In this document: positions 60,777 to 64,000 of the stretch, one piece after another
How positions within the stretch are numbered: position 1 is the stretch's first letter
How the letters are laid out: every line of letters starts with the position of its first letter
NCBI RefSeq assembly: GCF_016863135.1
Contig: NZ_BOOH01000049.1
Coordinates: 62,001 to 126,000 of the forward strand
DNA length: 64,000 nt
Reading direction: 5' to 3'
Origin: Planobispora longispora
GTDB lineage: Bacteria > Actinomycetota > Actinomycetes > Streptosporangiales > Streptosporangiaceae
Position numbers and translations under genes: made by a program
Notes under the pieces: generated by a model
What the model was told of the DNA's origin: nothing
What the model saw: the letters and a program-made list of their open reading frames with translations, nothing else
The model's database searches: none

Positions 60777-60812
60777 GGTTACGTAGATGCCTGCCGGTTC
60801 CCTCTTGTAACC
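60777..60812. promoter_or_regulatory. inverted repeats in MFS/HxlR promoter region
   Basis: GGTTAC (60777-60782) pairs with GTAACC (60807-60812). Inside them, GATGCCTGCCGGTT pairs approximately with AACCGACAGCATC. It is the likely HxlR site between the divergent starts. Confidence 0.5.
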
Positions 60813-60835
60813 GACAGCATCTTCAGTCACCCTTT

Positions 60836-61336
60836 ATGACCATGGAAGACGGCACTTCGAAGTCCCTCGGTTCCTGCGGGGATACCGACGACGACTATGA
60901 CGTTCTCCAGTGGGACACGCGGGAGGACTGCGAGGTCCGGCAGATCCTCGACCGGATCGCCGACAAGTGGTCGCTGCTGGTCATCGCCCTCCTCGACCGG
61001 CGCAGCCTGCGCTTCACGGAGCTGCGCCGCACGATAGACGGGGTCAGCCAGCGGATGCTCACCCGGACGCTGCGCCAGCTGGAGCGCGACGGCCTGGTGA
61101 GCCGCACCGTGCACCCGACCGTCCCGCCCCGGGTGGACTACGAGCTCACCCCCCTCGGCTCCACCCTGCACGCCACCATCCGCGCCCTGGTGACCTGGAC
61201 CGAGGAGCACCAGAACGAGATCGCCGCCGCCCGCGCCGCCTACGACGTCCGCGCGGCGGCCGAGCAGGAGGCCGCGGAGCGGGAGGAGGCCGAACGGCAG
61301 GCCGTCGCCCGGCGGGCCCTCACGCTCCCCGCATGA
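60836..61336 (+). CDS. HxlR-family regulator
   Basis: A 166-residue winged-helix protein. The HxlR core starts with DCEVRQILDRIADKWSLLVIALLDRRSLRFTELRRTIDGVSQRMLTRTLRQLERDGL in pieces, with the N-terminal Cys (DCEV) that some HxlR proteins use for redox or aldehyde sensing. The C-terminus is a Glu/Ala-rich helix. The ATG is at 60836; an ATG two codons later is possible. It probably controls the divergent MFS gene. Its stop overlaps an ATG that opens a degraded downstream frame. Confidence 0.9.
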   Translation: MTMEDGTSKSLGSCGDTDDDYDVLQWDTREDCEVRQILDRIADKWSLLVIALLDRRSLRFTELRRTIDGVSQRMLTRTLRQLERDGLVSRTVHPTVPPRVDYELTPLGSTLHATIRALVTWTEEHQNEIAAARAAYDVRAAAEQEAAEREEAERQAVARRALTLPA

Positions 61337-61440
61337 CCGGCCCGTGGGCGGCGGAGGCGATCAGGCGGCTGGACGAGGAGAGGGAGCGGGCCGGGGTCAC
61401 GCCGCTGCGCGAGTTCCGCAGACGGTTATCGCGGCACCGT
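61333..61440 (+). pseudogene. N-terminal remnant, PLP cysteine-synthase-like
   Basis: The ATG overlaps the HxlR stop by 4 nt (ATGA), as for a coupled gene. The first about 27 residues, MTGPWAAEAIRRLDEERERA and following TPLREF, look like the N-terminus of PLP-dependent cysteine-synthase-family proteins. Similarity then stops and the rest of the gene is absent. The family call is from memory and is weak. Confidence 0.35.
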
Positions 61441-61519
61441 CCAGTCTTCGGCGACCAACCTGACGAGCTTCGGCATCTCACCGGTGACCACGGAACAGGG
61501 CGCCTCGTGGCGGGAGGGC

Positions 61520-62302
61520 TCAGAGGAGGGTGCGCAGGCCGTCGAGGAAGGTCTCGCGTTCGCGGGCGGTCAGGGTCTCGTACGGCGCCGCCGCCCGGCG
61601 GTTGGTCTCGGCCTCGATCGCGTCCCGGTCGGGTCCGGGGGGCATGGCGACGATCTGCCCGGCGGTGAGGCCCGCCCCGCTCCAGGCGGCGGCGTGGGCG
61701 TCGGCGCGGTGCAGCCGCAGTGCCGCCAGCCGGTTGAACAGCAGCACCCCGTCGGGGGTCCCCGGCGGCTCGTGGGGCGGGGAGACCTGCGCGAAGGCCG
61801 GGCCGCCGCCGCGGGCCGCGGCGGTCAGGAGGCGTCCGGCGAGGCCGGTCAGGAGCGGGAGCCGGTCGGCGTGGGCCGCCCACAGCCCGGCGGTCGCCGC
61901 CGCGTGGATCCCGTACAGCTCCGCGATGAACGCCAGGGCCCGGTCCGTGGCGCGGAGCACTCCGCGCCCGCCGGATGCGCCGGGCGTGGCCGGCGGGCCG
62001 GAGCCGCCGGGCGCGGCGCCGTCCCGGACCTGGTCCTCGATCAGGATTCCCTGTGCGATCTGCGCCGCGATCCATGCCTCGTCGACGGGGGCGTAACGGT
62101 AGACGGCGGCGAGTCCCTCGCGGGTCAGCGGCCGGACGGGGAGCACGTAGCGCAGGTCGATCAGGAGGCCGGCGTCCAGGCCCGACCTCGTGACGAGCTC
62201 CTGGACTCGCCGCCCGCTCGCCGCGTGCACTCCGACGTGGACGACGTCGATCACGGGGGCGATCTCCGCGGCGTACCCGGCGAGCTCATCAAATGGCGAC
62301 AT
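61520..62302 (-). CDS. SCO6745-like (SalK-type) protein, function unknown
   Basis: A 260-residue soluble protein. The N-terminal half (PFDELAGYAAEIAPVIDVVHVGVHAASGRRVQELVT) and the C-terminal RLHRADAHAAAWSGAGLTAGQIVAMP and DAIEAETNRRAAAPYETLT resemble the actinomycete SCO6745/SalK group, which has no settled role. A Gly/Pro-rich insert lies near residue 95. The ATG at 62302 (MSPFDELAGYA) is chosen; a longer frame to 62485 crosses the repeat at 62416 and is not credible. It is on the same strand as the toxin-antitoxin genes but is separated by about 180 bp. Confidence 0.65.
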   Translation of the reverse strand: MSPFDELAGYAAEIAPVIDVVHVGVHAASGRRVQELVTRSGLDAGLLIDLRYVLPVRPLTREGLAAVYRYAPVDEAWIAAQIAQGILIEDQVRDGAAPGGSGPPATPGASGGRGVLRATDRALAFIAELYGIHAAATAGLWAAHADRLPLLTGLAGRLLTAAARGGGPAFAQVSPPHEPPGTPDGVLLFNRLAALRLHRADAHAAAWSGAGLTAGQIVAMPPGPDRDAIEAETNRRAAAPYETLTARERETFLDGLRTLL

Positions 62303-62415
62303 AGGGCGATATCTTGCCGCAGCTGCCCTGTTCACCGCCCCGCCTGCGCCGGACCGGCACGGGACTCCGGAGGGCCGACCGGTGCGGCGGCCCGTCCGCC
62401 GGGCGGCGGGGCGGC

Positions 62416-62447
62416 TCATCCGGCCGCGTGGACGCCGGCGGCCGGCG
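62416..62447. repeat. copy A of 32-bp repeat flanking TA module
   Basis: TCATCCGGCCGCGTGGACGC and the next 12 bases are identical to 63405-63436. On the minus strand it is the last 10 codons and stop of the FAD-oxidase gene, out of context here. Weaker similarity continues to about 62480. Confidence 0.9.
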
Positions 62448-62481
62448 CGGGCCGGGGCGACCGGGCCGACGCGTGGTGCTG

Positions 62482-62820
62482 TCACCCCGTACGGCGTCCA
62501 CGAGGGGCGTCCAGGAGCATCATGGATTCCCCGAAGTCAGCAACGATCTTCAACTGACCCCCGAGGGCCGCCACATAAGCCGCCAGGGTGGCCACCTCAC
62601 TGATCACTCCGCTCTCGATCTGCGAGATTCGCGCCTGCGAGACTCCCATCGCCTTCGCGACGTCCTCCTGACGCAGACCGAGTTGCCTACGCGCCTCGGC
62701 CAACCGGTAGGCCCGCTGCTGAGCGATCAGTTCATCACGAAATTCGGCAACCTGAGGCTCGTCCTCCGGCTGGATGAGTTCGGCCCGCAGTTCCTCCCAG
62801 GTCACGCTCTCGTCACTCAT
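62482..62820 (-). CDS. higA: HigA-like XRE antitoxin
   Basis: A 112-residue protein. An acidic N-terminal part (MSDESVTWEELRAELIQPED) precedes a Cro/C1 HTH: LRQEDVAKAMGVSQARISQIESG with an alpha-helical tail. It follows the toxin and overlaps it by 8 nt, the inverted HigBA order. The antitoxin binds the toxin and represses its own promoter. ATGs at 62823 and 62820 are both possible starts. GC content is lower than in neighbours, which suggests transfer. Confidence 0.86.
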   Translation of the reverse strand: MSDESVTWEELRAELIQPEDEPQVAEFRDELIAQQRAYRLAEARRQLGLRQEDVAKAMGVSQARISQIESGVISEVATLAAYVAALGGQLKIVADFGESMMLLDAPRGRRTG

Positions 62821-63178
62821 CATTCCTTCTTTCCATGTGCCGGGCGAAGCGCTCTTCCGCAGTCTTAATCGCCTTGTCGTACCAACCGTCCCAATCTTCC
62901 GACTTGTCGCCGGTAACCAGGAAAACCGCCTGACGCCAGGGATCAAAGACGAAGATCATTTGCACCTCACTTCGCCCACGCGATCCAGGTCTGAGCTCCT
63001 TGAGATTACTGAGGGCGGATCCCCGAAGCGTGTCGACCAGCGGCCGCCCAAGACCTGGCCCTTCATCAGCGACCCGGTCCAAGGCCGCAGCAATCAGCCC
63101 AAGCGCCTGCCGATCGGTCCTCCGGAGCTCATGAAGCCAGTCGCGAACTTCTGGGACGACGACTATCTGCCAACTCAC
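62813..63178 (-). CDS. higB: HigB/gp49-like RelE-family toxin
   Basis: A 121-residue RNase-type toxin. WQIVVVPEVRDWLHELRRTD at the N-terminus, GRPLVDTLRGSALSNLKELRPGSRGRSEVQMIFVFDPWRQAVFLVTGDK (in pieces), and a Lys/Arg-rich tail match the phage-derived gp49-like HigB group, which cuts mRNA on ribosomes. The GTG at 63176-63178 follows AGG. Its operator lies at 63183-63202. It is first in the pair, as in classic HigBA loci. Confidence 0.87.
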   Translation of the reverse strand: MSWQIVVVPEVRDWLHELRRTDRQALGLIAAALDRVADEGPGLGRPLVDTLRGSALSNLKELRPGSRGRSEVQMIFVFDPWRQAVFLVTGDKSEDWDGWYDKAIKTAEERFARHMERRNDE

Positions 63179-63182
63179 CTCA

Positions 63183-63202
63183 GCATAATAAATTTCTTAT
63201 GC
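63183..63202. promoter_or_regulatory. HigA operator GCATAA-N8-TTATGC
   Basis: A 20-bp inverted repeat over the AT-rich -10 region (TATTAT on the minus strand), 5 bp before the toxin start. It probably mediates autorepression. The 202 bp beyond it to 63404 hold no credible gene. Confidence 0.7.
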
Positions 63203-63404
63203 AGTCCCAAGGGGGTGTTTGGCAACTTTCGGCAATCGTCTAACTACATAGAGCAATAGTCGGCGGCGATCGGGACCCTCGTCAGCCCGCACCACAAGGG
63301 AGAGGCATGGCCCGCCTTCGTGGAGGACGGGGCGTCGGTCGCGCTCCTGCAGTGTGATCCTCGAAACAGCTGGTATTTCCCGCTGTACGGCGCGGCCGGG
63401 TGGT

Positions 63405-63436
63405 TCATCCGGCCGCGTGGACGCCGGCGGCCGGCG
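63405..63436. repeat. copy B of 32-bp repeat (true oxidase 3' end)
   Basis: Identical to 62416-62447. Here it encodes the C-terminus ending AAGVHAAG plus stop in frame with the FAD-oxidase gene. Confidence 0.9.
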
Positions 63437-64000
63437 GGGCCGGGGGGATGACGTGCCCGAGGTTGAAGGTGGTGTCCGGGTCGTAGACGCCCTTCACCTC
63501 GGCCAGCCGCCGGTGGTCCGCAGCGGTGTAGGCCGTCGCGGTCCTGGTGGTGTCGTGCAGGAAGTTCAGGAAAGCGCCGCCGGTGGCGTGGGGGCGCAGT
63601 TCGGCGGCCAGGCCGGGAGCCTCGGAGTCGACGATCACCGACAGGGCCGTGTCGCGGTGGCCGACGGGACCGGCCCCGGGCGCGGGACGGGCCATCGCGC
63701 CGCCCCAGTGCCGCACCTCCACCGTCGTCACCCGCTCCGGCGACCCCTCCGGGTCCGCGGCGCGCACCAGCGCGCCGATCACCGGGTCCGGCAGTTCCTC
63801 GAACAGGTCCACCTGCCGCGGGGCGGTGCCGCCCATCGACGCCTCGGCGTAGGGCGTCGTACGGAAGTCGTCGAGCAGCACCGGGCCCGCGGCCCGCCAC
63901 AGCGGCGCGAGCGCCCGCCGGGCCTTCCCGGCCTCCCCGGCGTACATGGCCTTGATCGCCAGGACGCGCCTGCCGCGCACCGGCTCGGGGGTCTGCGGGG
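63405..64000 (-). CDS. FAD-linked oxidase C-terminal part, 5' end outside window
   Basis: The frame is open at the right edge; 198 codons are visible. The C-terminal berberine-bridge (BBE) motif is FLNFLHDTTRTATAYTAADHRRLAEVKGVYDPDTTFNLGH in pieces, with the typical RLAEVKxxYDPDTTF sequence that lies on the FAD isoalloxazine side. The family oxidises alkaloids, sugars or antibiotics. The N-terminal FAD_binding_4 domain is outside. Its last 32 bp are duplicated beyond the toxin-antitoxin module. Confidence 0.87.
   Translation of the reverse strand, partial: PQTPEPVRGRRVLAIKAMYAGEAGKARRALAPLWRAAGPVLLDDFRTTPYAEASMGGTAPRQVDLFEELPDPVIGALVRAADPEGSPERVTTVEVRHWGGAMARPAPGAGPVGHRDTALSVIVDSEAPGLAAELRPHATGGAFLNFLHDTTRTATAYTAADHRRLAEVKGVYDPDTTFNLGHVIPPAPPAAGVHAAG

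Overview
The window is high-GC DNA (roughly 70 percent or more by eye) with many GTG starts, 4-nt GTGA/ATGA overlaps between genes, leaderless-type -10 boxes and many TetR, LacI, MFS and two-component genes. This is typical of a filamentous or sporulating actinomycete. The protein style suggests a Streptosporangiales member, but that is an impression and not a database result. No rRNA, tRNA, CRISPR array or prophage was seen. Both edge genes are cut by the window.

Layout. 1-4164: sbcDC double-strand-break nuclease (sbcC runs off the left edge). 4349-5839: secreted or membrane alpha/beta hydrolase. 5965-7727: NarL/DesK-type two-component pair. 7733-8721: a 989-bp IS5-type element bounded by CTAG duplications. 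It keeps only the N-terminal part of its transposase and carries a VOC/glyoxalase-like gene. 8722-12241: carboxylesterase, lysophospholipase-like hydrolase and enoyl-CoA hydratase. 12466-13929: LCP cell-wall ligase. 13996-15009: enolase-superfamily protein that lacks the usual catalytic lysines. 15119-19123: MFS, TetR, MFS, with a nine-site operator-like array between the divergent genes. 19247-26684: a translationally coupled five-gene SWIM / DUF5691 / MoxR ATPase / DUF5682 / VWA system. 26755-29246: second two-component pair and a membrane protein.

29862-37379 is a fructosamine (Amadori product) uptake and breakdown locus. A solute-binding lipoprotein, two permeases and an FrlC-like epimerase run leftward; FrlB-like deglycase, FrlD-like kinase and a LacI-type regulator run rightward. 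LacI-type palindromes lie between the two arms. The locus has no ABC ATPase of its own. A multi-sugar (MsmK/UgpC-type) ATPase with its own divergent LacI regulator lies at 53227-55609 and could energise it.

37444-46499 holds small regulatory and metabolic pairs (VOC/WYL, FAD monooxygenase/TetR), an aldehyde dehydrogenase, a methyltransferase, a secreted M14 carboxypeptidase and an RsbW-like kinase. 46622-50297 is a large membrane FtsH-like AAA protease with a lipoprotein partner. 50645-56165 carries a CMD-family protein, a sorbosone/glucose dehydrogenase lipoprotein, an SDR, the sugar ATPase with its regulator, and a glutathione peroxidase. 56640-57194 is a secreted transglycosylase-like protein behind a long structured leader. 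57397-59254 is a TetR/diiron ferritin-like protein pair with two facing operators. 59309-61336 is an MFS/HxlR pair. The right end (61520-64000) contains a HigBA-type toxin-antitoxin module lying between two copies of the last 32 bp of an FAD-linked oxidase gene, which runs off the right edge.

The most unusual items are the IS carrying a VOC passenger gene, the 18-bp-spaced operator array, the coupled MoxR/VWA/SWIM system, the FtsH-like protease with a lipoprotein partner, the lysine-less enolase homologue, and the toxin-antitoxin island with its terminal duplication.
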